The notes under the pieces were generated by a model that did not search any database, was not told the origin of the DNA, and worked only from the letters and a program-made list of their open reading frames with translations. DNA of 64,000 bases from Opisthorchis felineus (taxonomy: Eukaryota > Platyhelminthes > Trematoda > Opisthorchiida > Opisthorchiidae). The stretch covers positions 539,073 through 603,072 of the forward strand of contig SJOL01007305.1 in assembly GCA_004794785.1 (NCBI GenBank). Reading direction: 5' to 3'. Made by a program: the position numbers and the translations under genes. Below, piece after piece: positions 35,001 to 50,000 of the stretch. Numbering within the stretch: position 1 is the first letter of the stretch; the number at the start of each line of letters is the position of its first letter.

Positions 35001-38000
35001 TTTATGCAGACAATGAGTAAGATATCAGCTTTCGACTTCTGGTTTGTCAGTGTTCTTATTCGACTGTCATCGCCTCCTACACTTCAATAAACGCAAAAAC
35101 CTTTGAAGTTTACAATCTCACAACGAACCAACTTCACGCTTGACCTACGAAGAAACAAGTCCTATGTTCTTTATGTCTGAACACCTCTAATTCAGGTTTG
35201 TCAGAGTTTTCAAACTTACCAAAATGATTTACCGACCCGGTCAGTGTATACCTTTTCAGATTTGCCTCACCATCGGGTAAGCTTGCATAGGCCTTGCTAA
35301 AGTATAGTCTTGCCGATTCGGGGTTGGTCACTGGATTTTGGACCATGCCACGAGGCTTCGTAGATGATTGTTGGCGTAGCCCATTCAAATACATTTCCAG
35401 GCCACCTGATTTGGTTTCTCCGGATGGATACCAGTGGAGTGCGATGTTGATCCACTGTCCCAGTGTTATAGCCTGAGGACAGTCAACTTGCCACAACTCA
35501 GATCCAGTATGCACCGTTGCACGGAGATCCAGTTTGTTGTCGACTCCATCATGGCGCCCGTGTAGCGTGATAAGTATTCCGCGTCTTTTCGGTGGCCCGG
35601 TCGAGAACAGCACGGCAACCAACTATGACAGTGAGAAATAGAACAGGAAACTGGAGTTGGTTTTGAACAGAATAGTCCCACAGACATAATCTTCAGTAGC
35701 ACTGTAGTCCGGCAAAGTCATTTTAGACTAACATTTCGAAATAAATCCCCAAACCATTCGGATTCGTATCAGTCATATCAACTACAAAGCTATTTTTCTG
35801 TCAGGTTTCATGATGTAGATTTGTACAGATCGAATAAAAAACCAAGTACTAAGCGAATGAGAAAGTGTATAAGAAGGCCTTTCAGCAACAATAAAAAAGT
35901 TTGATTCCGTCTTCCATACATGTGGGAACAGACAACTGATGGTCCTGTGTTCTGAAGTGGATGCCTTTGTGGAGTGCATAAGGCAAGCGTTGATTAATTT
36001 TTGGTCAGACTAATTCCTGAGAAGGCTTTCAAAGAAGAAACTGGGCAGGAATTCAACTCAGTCTCTGTTTAACTTAACGTGCTACACAAAGGCCACCTCG
36101 TTTCGGTTGGAATAACATAAGTTCAATGAAAATTCTGAGCTGCCTACTACCAGTTTCGTTCTTTTTGGGAGCTCACCAGGCAGGCATGGTATCGCCAACA
36201 TCAAATAAGTTTGCAAATCAATGTGCACGCCGATATGCGCGATTGACGAAGACGTCACGACTAGACCCATTTGATGAACGAAACCAGTGATTGGCTACCC
36301 ACAGTTTTCATGGACTTCATGAGTAGCGCCACATCAAAGACTAAACTGAGACCAGGGCGTATGCTATTTTGAAGCTACGACCAACCTCAGACATAGATGT
36401 GTGCATCGATTTGGTCAGACACGCTCAGAAATGTACCGTGATGACGATTAATCGAGTCAAGATGTTGAATTTCAGTTGTCTCGACAATCGCGACCGCACA
36501 GTTTTTGGTTGATCAGGATGAGTAAATATACGCATGTTCGCGTTACGTACTATGTTATGGAACGTATCTTCCAGGTACTGTGCAAGCGATATGTGTTTTG
36601 TCCTCCCAGTTCCAGGAAATGGACACTCTAGTTTCTCACTGCCCAGCATATTAGCAGTAAGAATGAATCTCGCGAAGTGTGCACACATACATAATCAGAA
36701 GATGCTTAGCCAGACTGACAAAAATTTAAAAAGGCAACTGGCTTGTCGTCACTTTTACGGAATTCGAATCGTGAAGAAAAGTGTCACGGAACGTATTTGT
36801 ATATGCCCAAAATCTAGAATTTCTTTGTATCCTAACGTCAATGGGACACTGTCCAGGTGTGGCAAAGGCTTGCGAAAGATACAGCCTACTACCGTCAGAC
36901 TTGAACACATACCCCCTCGAGTGACACCATGGGACTGCACGTAGCCAGCGTCCTGGAAATGTGAACACGGAACCTTCGTACAGCTGTACCTAATAAGTCC
37001 ATACAGATGGTGTCAAGACGGTTCTATGGTTGCCAGGCTCGACTGCTGGATATCGTCAGTATGGCCAGCTTCAGTCTGCCGCATCACACCGCCAGGTGCT
37101 CACACAACTGTGGAGAAGACCCTGTCGGAAAGTCGTTTACTTCGTCGCCTAGACGATTTATTGGGATTCTTATGAGCGAAGGTTCACTCAACACAAGTGA
37201 ACCGCATCCATCTTAAAACAGAGGGGAATACATTGAGTAATAATGACTTTCTAGCCGACAGTTGTTAATATCATGATTTAATCCTCGTCTTTTTATAACA
37301 TTGAGAACGTTTAATAACCCACTGACTGAGCTGCGTTTGGATACATGAGTGAAAACATATTTGAGTCACAGTAGTTGTGTAAGGCGAAATTCCAAAGTTC
37401 ATAGCGTGGGTTCAGGCCCGAGTGGTAGCCATGTTCTGAAACACGAGCTGGGATTGAATGTGTACATCATAAACGAAGTATCCGTATACGAGACTCACTT
37501 TTTCCGAATGTCCTGCAACAACCGCTCCTGTCTCCACGTCTAAAACCCCATCAATACTTGCCCACAAGGAAATGGTGACCGATGAACAAGCAGCTGGTTC
37601 ATACAGACAGTTGGCCTGCTCAATGAGGAGCGGTTGTACCAACATTTGTAGGCTCGCCGCTGCCTTTGGGAGTCCGAGGTGATCAGATTCTGTGCCTTTG
37701 AGCTCTACCAAATAATCTACATCCGGATAACAGTAGGTTGCACTACCTCCGCTGATCAACGCTTCAGCGTCCTGACCATTCGGAACATCCAGAGTTAACA
37801 CATCGGAGACGCAAACGGGCAGTCCCCGGCCAACAGTTAAACGCAAGTTTAACCGCTCGTCTGAGGTCAGAGGTCTATTCACCTCGATCTTTTTGACTGA
37901 ATCTTTGTTTGACGCCAAAAGTATTCCTGCATTGCGTATTTTGATAGCTGTTGCTGTGTAGAACACTTCCAATTTGATCCACTTGCTGGTTTGCGTCAAG

Positions 38001-41000
38001 TTATTCACTGGCACACTGTTAGTCAACGTGTAAAGTTCACTCCTAGCGGTAACCAACAGTTGTTGACCGTCCTCTGATACAGTGATCTTCAAACCTACTG
38101 TGTTCTCTGGTGCTTCCAGCGGGGCCGTGCGGAACAGTTCCCGTGAAGCATTTAGTCCAAATGACAGGTTCGGGTGATAATAATCTATCATGAACACATA
38201 GGATTCGCAGGTTGTCGGATTGATCAAGCAAGCTGTCTCCAAGTTGTTGCTTCCGAAGCGATCCACTTGGTCACCTCTCATGGCCACAAAAGACTGATCT
38301 GTGCCGTCTGTGCACATTGCACCCATTACCGTGTCTTGCTTATCTTGAGCGTACTGTACGCGGACTGGAGTAAGACGACTTGGTGATAACTGCTTCATCA
38401 ATCCACTGAACGGCCAGTAAAATGTAGCTATCTGCATTGACAGAAACTGCGGATACTCCACCCCAATCAAGTCCATCAGGGCGGACCCGACGATGGTCGT
38501 TGGCTTGAGAGCGACAAGGGCAACGGCAACTCGACTATCCGAGATGGCAGAGGAGATAAGCATATAAGAACTTTCACTAGTTTTGGTATCCTTGTACAAA
38601 GCTTCTGCTTTTGCTTTTGCCTGTTTGTACCAGGCTGCCGTCCCATCGATATTCTCACCATGTGAACAGACCACATACTCTTTTCCATTCACAAGCAAAC
38701 GGAGAAGAAATTCGCTCATGCCTGGTGCCGGACCCCATACAAATGCGTAATGAATCCATTGCATGTTCACTGTGGCCTTACCCAGGTTAGCTGCCCTGGT
38801 TGTACAAACCCAGCGCTTGGTTGGGTCATCATCGCCCAGTTTGTCACTCATCCATACACCCAATTCTTCCCCCGTTGTACTCACAGCCATTCCAAACTTG
38901 CCGCCGGCACCGGTGAATAAAATTATGAGTTCTGCTTTGTTATTCGCCGAAAGACCACTCAATCGCATCCATGCACCAACACTGAGGCCCTGAAACGGAA
39001 ATTGTATAATGCATTGAAGATAAGCAGCAAATCGTGTTTTTGTTAAAATGAACAAAATTTAACGGGGCACCACTTTACTGATACGACTACGCTCCTAGTT
39101 CTTGCTTAGTTCTGACCTACGTAGGCTCCAACATGGCGTTTTTTAACCGACAACATTGTGAGCAGTTGAGAATGTGACCTGTTTATCGGAAGACGCTAAG
39201 CATGTCTCTAAGAAGTTGTAATTCAAACATTCTTAAAACCACGCCTTCCGGATGAACGCATTCACTATTCAATCAGTTGAAGTTTGACCCCTCGAAAATG
39301 ACGGGTGGGTTATTAGGAAAGAAGCGTGTGTTTGCACGCCCATGCCCCTTCATCGATCCAGATAACCTGACATGCTTCATTGTTTGTGTGTTCATTCCGT
39401 TATTGATTCCTCATTTAAATTCTCACGATCATAGTGTCTGTCATGTGAAATGAACAGTGTATGATGAACGCTATGTGAGGCTGATTTTCATAAGAAGTAA
39501 GAATGACAGGATAATAGCAACAACACATTTGTGTCACAATAAGATTAGGTATGTGACGAGGCTTGTTTCATAAGCCGATTCTGATAGAATTTGAGTGGAC
39601 GTGCGATTTCATCTAATTCTTCAAAACATAATTCACAGTGTGCAATCTCCTGATCGCCATAATTAAGTGTGAAAACAGTCTTACCTCGGTACAGAACTTT
39701 TCTTGTCTAGTACAATGTGTCGTGTCGAAAACACCCAGCCGTATGCTTGTTCCATTTATCAGTTCAACAGCATCAGGCTGTCTCAAGAGATTAACGGTTG
39801 AGAAGGGATTGGTAGACCGGACCGGACCAGGCTTCTCTATTTTCGCTTGAGTGGCTGCATGCAACTGACTGATTGGAGCATCGATCAAATTTTTTCCAAA
39901 CCAAAGGTCACCCGAAAATTTGCGAAACCTTGCCACCCCCAATAGACCCATTTGAGTGTTATATTCATCCTGGGTCATCAATTCATTGAAATATGTAACT
40001 TCTCCCAGAGCAAAATTGGCCATCTCCCAGCTCGGATTTAGTCGGCCCCCAGATTGTTCACTTATGACATCCGCATCGCGTGGGGACAACCAAGCTGTTT
40101 TATCATCCACATTGAAGCGACCGAGAACGACATAAGGCGAGGCTACGCGTGCTCTGTATATCTTGTTTCCTTTGACATCCGTTGTTCCGTAGTTTACGCC
40201 ATCAAGTAGCAGTGTCAGTCCAACGTCTTCACGCCACAAAATGCCGATGTTAGTCCACTGACCTGTGGAGAACAAACAGGTCAAAAACAACTGATTAACG
40301 CCAAAAAGTGTAGAACCGGTGGTCACATGTTGGACAACCCCTGTTCATGTTTCTCTCCTATGTATAAAACAACGCTTAAGAGCGTCTCTACGAGTACGCA
40401 AACAAACCTATAAAATCCAGACTCCTCTAAATAATGATCTAGATGCGCAACGTTCATTCTTTTCCATTCGGTTTTGGAGGAATCTTCCTTTTGTACCTCG
40501 AAAGTCGTTAGCACCCCAGAAGCCAGCGACTGTTCAATCCCAATGGTGCTTCCTCCTGAAGGACGACTCCATCCTCCCAGTGAAACCGGAGCACATGTAG
40601 ATATCAGGGGCATGCTTCATACTAGCTATGGCCCAGGGAAGATGAAAGTTTCTGATCATCTTGAACTGGAAGTAGGAAACACCAACTTGAGTGAATAACT
40701 GAAACATCAGGCATGACCTGCTTACTGAGAACCAGTACATTTTGCACTCTGAACAGGGCTAATTTAATGGGCGACGAACCTCCGTTGAAACTTTTCCGTA
40801 GGCGGTGTGATTTAAACGTCATTCCTATCCACAAGGGAATGATTAACGAGACTGCTCATTCACCGGATTTTATTTTCTTCACTTCATCACGACAGAGCAC
40901 TCTCTGCAATCAAGTCGTCATGAAGAACACCAGGGCCCGTAGCATCATGGAAGACTTCATAGAGTTGGCCGGTACTGCCTGTCTATAAGTCATTCTTTCG

Positions 41001-44000
41001 AAATGACGGGAAGCCTTGCTTTAGAAACGGAATAAAAACACCGGGAAAGACTCGAGCACCATGCTACCCGACATTCTGAGTTTTCTGTTCCTCGAATGCT
41101 CAGCTGAATGGTTAAAGCTGGATACGCTAGTGAAAGAAGCAAGGTATTGCAGAACAGCTAACAGCCCAAATAGAAAATCTTGACTATCAGTCAGCGGGAA
41201 CTCTGCTGAGAAACTCAGCTGTTGCTATTAGCTCCGGATAGCATAGTTAATGTTTCTGGTAGATGTTGTCAAGCAAAGACCTCCAGGATTCCGCGTAGTG
41301 TGACCAACTTGATCACCAGTACTATCCAGCCAGAACTCATTTACTTTAGCACTATATAGGCCCGCCTGCAAACGAAGGTGTCAGCGTGAGACCTAAACAG
41401 GACTTGACTAGCTTAACTTAACCTTAGGTCAGACAGGTCATAGACAGCAATGCACCAATGGTGGAAACTGGTACCTAGCTGCCGTACACCAATCATGGAG
41501 GAAGAAGGTTGTAATAAATGATGAAAAGAACGAGGAGAGATGAGGACTTGATGCAAAAGTACCTATGCATCTAGAGAAAATGCCCAAGTGCAGGATTCCT
41601 ACATCTTCCAAAACCAGTGAACCAAGTACATCGGATCATCCTGTTAGAGCAAGATGCCATCAACGAGACTGACACAATGTCTGTTGCGAAAATCACCCAA
41701 CACAAGGCCAGCACACAACGCTTTGCCATGCCGTAGCGAACTAGTCCGCAAAATCTTCGCCAATAAGGGTGTGGGATGAAAAACAAGATTTTCTTTGATT
41801 ACCGGTGGTCCATAATGCCGTATGGGTACATACCGCAATCAATTTAACTTGATAAATCTTGTCTACTGCTCGAGCGAATCCGAATTACCACCTAATACTC
41901 GCTTACGGACCGTTTCATCCCATATATACTGCAACCACTCAACGCCTGCTTCACTATGCAGACAGTATTCGTCAAATATCTCGAGATGTTCCAGTCTTCA
42001 GATTGGACGGGCCAAGTTTCAAAACTATGGAGTAAGACTGCTCTTAAAGTCGTTTTTAGACACGACCAGTGTCACATCGAGGGTCAAGTGGTCCCTAGAT
42101 CACTGCGATAATAAATAACAACCCTTTTATATTTCAGTTGAAGGAGAAAACAAATCTTTTGTTCCCCACCATTTATGTTGGTGATTGTGTGCAAGATTAG
42201 AGAGGATACAAAGGCTGGTCCCTTTTATGCGTCAAAGTCATCCCGCCAGATACGAAGACATTAGTGTACTGCTGCTCAAGTTTGTCCCCCCCCCCCAGTG
42301 GCGTGTGCTTACATGACTTCTAGGAATATATTTGATGTATCCCATTCATGGTTCAATTAACAATTTTGCCGTTATTTTATTGGCTAGTTCCACATCTGTA
42401 TCGATCATTTGGATACCTTGGATGGCTATCCGTTATTCTCTTGTTAGAGGTGCATGCGTGGCTTGATTCGCTGGGACTGGCCTTCCGTATGGACAAATTT
42501 ATACATCTTCATTCACGAGGCTTTTATCAAACCCAATGGTAAAATCCAAAAAAAAACACAAGTGAACGTGCTCACTGCAGTGTGCTTGGTCTGTCAGTTC
42601 TCCAGTTAAATGAGTGGTCATATCGAACACAGAACACAACGTTACAACAAGCTATTGATGTCAATTTAAATAAAAGAGGTCATTCACAACAGGACCGTGC
42701 TCAACAGACACAAACCATCAAACCGTTACTCGGAACCTACACTTGATCTAGGGGATGTTCCGTCCCAATGAACTGTCAAGTGTGACTAACAGGACAGTCT
42801 TGAGACTACATTAAATGCCCACTCTTGAGACACGTTTCTACAGAACCATGATCGACAATGTGAAAATGATGTCTCCCTTCGACTGATGAATAAAAGTTTT
42901 CCAATTGGACGGCAAGTCAATTTCTCAATCATTTATAGGTCGAAGATAAACCACATTTCAAAGCTCACCACTGAAAGGCATCAAATCACATGGTAAGGTA
43001 GGCGGTCACCTATGACCAGTCATTACATCGGTCTGTAGATTTGACTCACCCAAAGTATAACTGGTTGAATCAAGCAGCAATCTCCACGACGTGAACCGCT
43101 GTGAAAGTGATACACCAAACAGCGTCTTGTCGCTGAATATGGCCACACCACGATGATCGATCAAGGTCAAGCCGCCAGTTCCAGGATCTCCGGAATTCAG
43201 ATAGAAACGCAAACGCTTTTCACTGACTGAGATCAGTTTGATCCAGACAGAGATTGCAAATCCCCGAAGACCGCAGGTACCCTCACTTGGGTCGAGTAAG
43301 CACTGCCCTAACCAGAGAAGATCTGACGTTGTGTGTTGAGGTGATTTAGAACGACCTAGAAAACCAGTGATGTGAAATAATTTAACAGCTCATGATTCGT
43401 ACACATATTAAGTTGAACGAAGGCAAAGATCATTCACACCAAACGGTGAATACCTTCAAGAATACCTGCTATGCTGTTGCAGTTCAATTTTTGCATAGAA
43501 GAACCTAAATGTCTGAAAAACCGACCGTTTTGCGAAATTTTGTTAATATTCACTGTTGGGAAAGACATCACTCAACCGACTCAAGTATTCCTTACCCAAT
43601 AACATGTACTGGCTTGCTTGCATATCAAAGATAGGCACGGCTGACTTTCCCATGTAATCTGTGGTGGAAAAACGAAAATTGACACCACGTGGCTTGTATA
43701 GCGAGGCCAGGGCGTAGCCGCGCACCCCAGTATCCGAAATGGACTCAACGCTTGTGAAGTAGCTGTATTTGCGTCGAGCCCTCATCTGTGATGCACTATC
43801 CTTGAAGATGTACAGGTCGGGAGTCCAGTAGTAGGATGAACCATGAAGTTGATCCAGCTGAACTCCTAGACACAGGAAAGAGGAAGAAGTATGTAGTTTA
43901 ATCAGTTCTAACAAAGATTTATCTTGCTTGGAGAGAGACACAAAACTTTCAAACGCCTGATACATAATCATCCGAGAAAAACTTTTTGTTCCTAAATTCA

Positions 44001-47000
44001 GCTAACTGCGGCTGAGTTCTCAGCCGCTCAGTATTCGCACAATGGAATCGATTTCTCGAAAGGTACGACATTTTCAGGGTTGCTACTTCATAGTGCAGAA
44101 TGTCTATGTATGATGTACATGTACGTGTATTACGCGAATTACCTACATTGGTGATTCGTTTAAGTGAGTGAATCTTCAAGGTCAATAAACACCACCAACT
44201 GTGAATATGTTGCCTAATGTAATGGGAAATCGCGAATTGCGGAAAAAAGCAACTCACTTACAATGGAAGGAACTTTCAGATAGTTTTACAGCTGAACTAA
44301 TTCCCCCAATATTCTAGAATCTACATGGCCCTTGTGGATGCCAAGTATGTTGCCATCGGGAGAAACATATATAGTTATAATGACCTTCCTCTGACTGCCA
44401 CACAAGCACGCGTCCGGTCTCCCGAAGTTTTGCCAGGACCGAAGGCATATCAGATGCCACAATAAAACCCAACTATGCGGCACCTACTCAACATAGTCGG
44501 TCTACACTTCCGGAGGTAGTTGTATATATCCTGAGTGGTCACAAACTGCCGCACCTCACACGACGGTGTTCCATATTTCAGAATGGCCCTGCAGGTGCCC
44601 AACTCGTCTTCGGTTAACCGTCGATTAATCGGAAATCGATCGTACAAAATCTTTGACAACTTATGGATGTGTTCAAGAAAATAGGAGGTGACTGCGAGGT
44701 GGTTCCTTTGCCTCAGTAGACAAAACCGCACTAGACAGCCGGTGCTTTGTGTACTGTTTTTTATTACAAAGCAGGCTCAGCTTACTAGCTTCTTTGGATT
44801 CCTCGACTTTCCGTCGGTCTGGGAGGTCGCCTGCTGCATTTATAGTAAACCCATTCGTAACGCAAAACAGCGTTGGTGCTTCGATTACTGGATGAACGCA
44901 CAAATACCACATAGTTATCCTTCATGCATTGATTTAAGGCCCTCTCAAATGACGTGAAGGATGAAAAGGATACAGCCCCAAATTTCTCAACAAACGCGTG
45001 GGAAGCCACTTCCAAAGCCATAGCAAAGCAAGTTCAAAGTCGAATGTGCGCCAAAACTTTCGAAAAGAGATTAATTAAAACAAATCGCAAAAAAATGACG
45101 GCAGATGGGGGTGATTTTTTGTCTGAGTACATATGCAACAAAATGCAAAATTTTGGCGTAAAAAGTTTCATTTCACTCGTAAGGATTTTGCACAAAAAAG
45201 CATTGCGCGTACAAGGCGTGGCGAGTTCTCACGCTACTCTCTTGTACATTCACTAGTTCCGCCATGTCCAAACTTCACTTAGTAAAGTATGCACATTTGT
45301 ATACACAACGTGATCAGTTTTCCAACTTTTCTGATATTCACAATCGCAAAGTAATCCTGTCCTGGCGAATTACTCTGGTTAGTTCTACAGCACTGAAAGC
45401 CCTTGACCCTACTGACAAGTGATTATCTTATCAATACAAATGCCGCACCCACCCGAATTACGTCACCTGACCAGGTGGACTAGCGGTTTTCGGACGTTTT
45501 GAACGAAAGAGAACCCGCATGTCAGGACCATTCTATCAACTGGCAGTTTCTTATTACTTACGGTATTTGTATGCCTAGGAACTCAAAAAATCCACAAAGC
45601 ACAAAAGTGATTTTGGCTAATTATATACAAGGGCCCCATCTTATTTAGCATTATGGACATCCTCACAGACCAGAAGGATTGGTTAGATCCCCGTTGTTTC
45701 GATATTCACAGAATGCCGTAATTTCGTGAGAATGGTCTCAGGTTACCATCTAGTTAACGCGATCACGATGGCCTGCCTGTGAAGAAGGGACCGACGGACT
45801 TCCTTTTATTCAGTTGTTCAAGCTTCAATGGTTGCATCCTTATCAGGCCGAAGCAAGCGATTTCCCAGCGCATTGGTCTTGATTACTGCGAAGAATTTGG
45901 GCGAATATTATCAACCATTCAAACCGGTTTTATCTCGAGTAGCTACATCGTCATCCTTCCAAACAGTATCGAACGATGTTGAGTGACAGTAGCTTGGATA
46001 CGCTACTACCGGTAAAAACAGCCCGGTCAAAATTACCCTCTCTGAAACGTTGCTGTCACAACAGAACAATCCGCAACCTGATTGGTAACGCTCATATTGA
46101 TCAGCTGGGTCAACGTGACGCCCATGGAAACAAGCGAAGGAATAATTACCTGCTTAAGATTTGCCATAACGTTGCTGATGTACGCCACTCATTGGCAGCT
46201 ACGAGTCAGAATATCCTTTCAACCGAATGATCCGTGCCTTGACAACGAGTCATTTTAAGGTGGAGTCGGTAACTACGTGGACTCTATTCGCTGAGTTCCT
46301 CACACGCAGTTTTGACTTACCAAAACTGTCATAATCCAAGAAGAGATCAGTGCACACTCCAGGAGACACTTTTTTCCTAATTTCTTTGCCTTACGCGTTA
46401 CTCTGTGTGCTGGTCCCATAAAAGCAACTTCCAAATTTAGTTGTTAACAGTTAGCCGTAATTATACCTCATCTTCAGACTGGTTATTATTAATAATATTA
46501 TTATTATTCATTGATTAAGAGTACTGAAACGTTTCAAAGATGGAGGATAGCAAGAAATCAGAAACCAAGATGTAGTAGGTGTTTAAGTTGCTAAACTTTC
46601 GCAGGAAAAAAAGTATATCACAATCAACTTACGCTCGTAGCCCACAAACCGATGACTTTCAAAATCTGCCAGTGCACGATACCAGAAAATCAAGTCATTT
46701 AGGGCAACATCAACAGCTGAGTTGTCCACAGCATAACTTCCGATCAAGAGTGTCTGTTTGAATTCTTCGGATTTAAACGTCTGGCGATTTGACGGCGCAG
46801 CAACTGGCAACACAGGTACCTCCAATCCATTAAAATAGGCCCTAATGTTCACCTTCTCATTTCGAGTTGCTATGGTAACTCCCAAATTGAACCATACATC
46901 CCGCGGAGCTACCTCCACGATGCGAAATGCACCGGTCGTCTGATTGAAAACAGCTGAAATAAACGTAGATGAGGGAAGGACTGCTTGTTTCACGATGACT

Positions 47001-50000
47001 AGAAAACCGGCAACACGGACCCCTACTCAACGTACAGGCTACGTGCTGTTTAACTGCATCAGTCCGATGACAGAATATCTGATATTTAGTGGTAAATGGT
47101 TCACAGCTTCTTGTTAAAAGCGCACTGATGCGCCAAAAAACAGCTAACGAATTTATAGCACTAAATTCACCTTTTTACTTAAGTTATTTATGATGGTAAT
47201 GAAAGCACAATTATGTTGCGATATTCTTCTGACAAACAAAAACTAAGGCCTAGGATTTCATCAACAACTCTTTTTTGCGCACTAATTTAGTTTTGACGGA
47301 AGAAGTAACTGAATCCAGCTGAATCTTTTTTATATGGGTTTTCTTCAACTCGATGGGCCACAAGGCCACCTCATTTTTCATTTGGTACGATATTCAATAT
47401 ATCGCAGTACACTGTCTAGACGTAACACACTACTCATAAGGTAGAAGGAAAATCTTCGACAGCCCACGACCGATTTTTTCTTCCTTGTTGGAGTTCATCA
47501 AATAAGCGCAGCCTCTGAGTTGTGTGTTACGTCTCCACAAGATACTGCGATATCTTGAATATCGTACCAACTGAAATATAGGGATCATAAACTAGAGATT
47601 CAGTTGAGAAAAAGACATTGGTGTGCAAGTGAGCGTATGTGTCAAATTTCCTGAAATTTGGGTTCACGTAGAACATGAGGTTAACGGAAACTCGGGGAAT
47701 GCGCCTACCTGATGAGCTACAAGAAGGATGAAACCGGTCATTGACTGTCGAAGAACTTTCATCAAACTTATAATTAGTGTGCTATGTCTAGATAAGGTTC
47801 AGGGACATCTCGAATCATTCCTTTAACTCAAGCTAGTTGAATAGCAAACATCCTGTCGTTTTCTTCAGATCAAAAATTCCATATTTTGTAGTCGGCAGAA
47901 ACGCCGTTGAATAAAACATCACTAACAGACGTCAGGTGATGATTTGTAGCTCCGACTTGCCCATGCAAGTCTCATGATAAATGGAGCGTTTCTCCTTCAG
48001 TGACAGTGGTATTGCGTCGTTTATCTGCAAAAACATTATGCAATCAGAGATGTTGAGGGCACTCGGCTAATCATACTTTGGCTGCGAAGTAGAAAACTGG
48101 AGATTCTTTTCACGCGTTAGCAGTGTGTGCTGCACCATGCTTTGTAAAGTAAGGAATATACTGTAATAGAGACGGTCTATCGGGGCGTTACCATCACGCA
48201 ACAAGTGTCACCTTACAGTTTTCAGTATAAACTTCAAGTTCCTACTTTTCGGACACATCTGCATAAGATAAGGCATATCGCGGTCTATTCGAAACCAGGG
48301 ACACAGCAAATGATGCGTGTAAAATGGTCTCACGCTTTGTTCAGCCGCTGAAACAGGCATGCTGTTTCAGAATGAGAAATGAAGTGACTCAATTATGTAC
48401 TTTGTCGCACGATATCTCTCAACTATGGTGAGCATCCTACTTTATGAAGATTATTGCTCTTATCAAGTTGCAACAACTAATGAGTTTGTGAATACTCTTC
48501 CTCAATAACAGAAATGCAATACGCGTACGTGTCCTGATCCGGAGTGGGTACCAGTCGTCCAACAAACAGGCCACAGACTTTTCCCACTGCAAAAGTTTTG
48601 TCAATCAGCTGAGTCATTCGAACCAATCAGTTGAGGATATTTCACATGTAACAAAAATGGAATCTACTCTTTTGCTAATCTGACCAGCACTCACCAAATA
48701 GATTCAGTGTCTGCTTGAAAACGGTCAAACGAAAGTCATCGACTAGTTCGAGGATGTCCAATGCTGTCTGCTCGGTATCCAGAGTTGTTGGTATCATCAT
48801 CCACACACCAAATGACAGACCATCGTTACAAAGATCCAGTACGGCCGGACACCCTGTTGGCTCAAATTTATGTAGCTATGAGACGGGGTTGTTTTAAAAA
48901 CAAATGAATGTGTTACGAACCGGACAATTGTCGGAAGGGATTTCACAATCGTTTTCATAACCCTAGGAGAGTATTGGTCTAAAGTTGTTACCAAAAGCAC
49001 TTGAAAGCAATCGGCCTCTATTTCACTCACGTAAAACCATCATCTTATATCTTATTGATAAGCCTCCTGTTACATAATTCCGTAATTTTCAAGTTCGCGA
49101 ACGATGCAACTAAACAAACTAATGCCATCTTGCCAACATCTCACCAGGGGACCCATTGGCTTTTAATTCCCAAGAATATAATCCTCGTAAGTGCCACGAA
49201 GGCCTTGTTCCAGCCATGTGTAACAATCTCGAAAAGACCTTGCATAGAATTTTACGATTACTGAATCAGTTTGCCGATTCGCGTCGAACATCATCATCAT
49301 CAACTGTAAAACCGCGTACTTTACGTACAGTGGTTTTAGCTGCCACAGAATCGTTCACCGATGATTTGTGGAGGTGGGGTAGATAGCTGCGCACTGGAGG
49401 CGGCAGCTGATACAATTGATGCGTAAATACAGGGTTGTCAGTGGACTTTTCATCGGGGAGATTGGGGGGGGGGCTACGCATTGAAGGTAATGGCAAAGGC
49501 GAAGCACGAGCGCCATTGAGTGCTCGACCGGGCCATGCCTGACAATGTCTCTAACCACTAATGTGTCCCATCTTGGAGTCCCCATCCAGGGAAACGGTAA
49601 TAACCAGTGAAACTGAGTTTTCTGGCTTTCAGACTTCGTTGCCAAGTCATTGTTTGACCTCTTCCGGCCCGTTTCCACCCTTCGCGCGGTTTCCACCCTT
49701 CGCGCGGTTGTGCGCGGTGTGCGTCCTGTGAGGACGTCGGTCGAATGGCATACGGAGTACGTGACTCGGACAATTTTCCGAAGACATCGATGGTCAAACA
49801 CTAAAAGTCTTTTGACGTTCTCGGCGCGCAGTGGCCAGGTTTCCGACCCGTATAATAATATGCAGCGCACCGCAGCATTGTAAACTCGACCATTGACGGG
49901 TAAGCTGATGTCGAACGATAGACTGGCAAGACTGGTTGAGAGGCTGCATAAATTTAAAAGTTTCACCGGTAGGAGAATCGCGTAAACCGACAAACAAGTC

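Larger units (their letters stand above)
30495..35219. other. Receptor intron, 4.7 kb
   Basis: It contains the GATA microsatellite and the 33.9-kb MITE-like element. A 161-codon + strand frame at 33068-33553 has no recognisable family and no splice context, so it is not called. Confidence 0.5.

Noticed and set aside
40323..40613. Minus-strand 96-codon frame in a receptor intron as a possible cassette exon
   Set aside because: No acceptor and donor with the needed phase; the flanking exons already join in phase and give a continuous LamG repeat.
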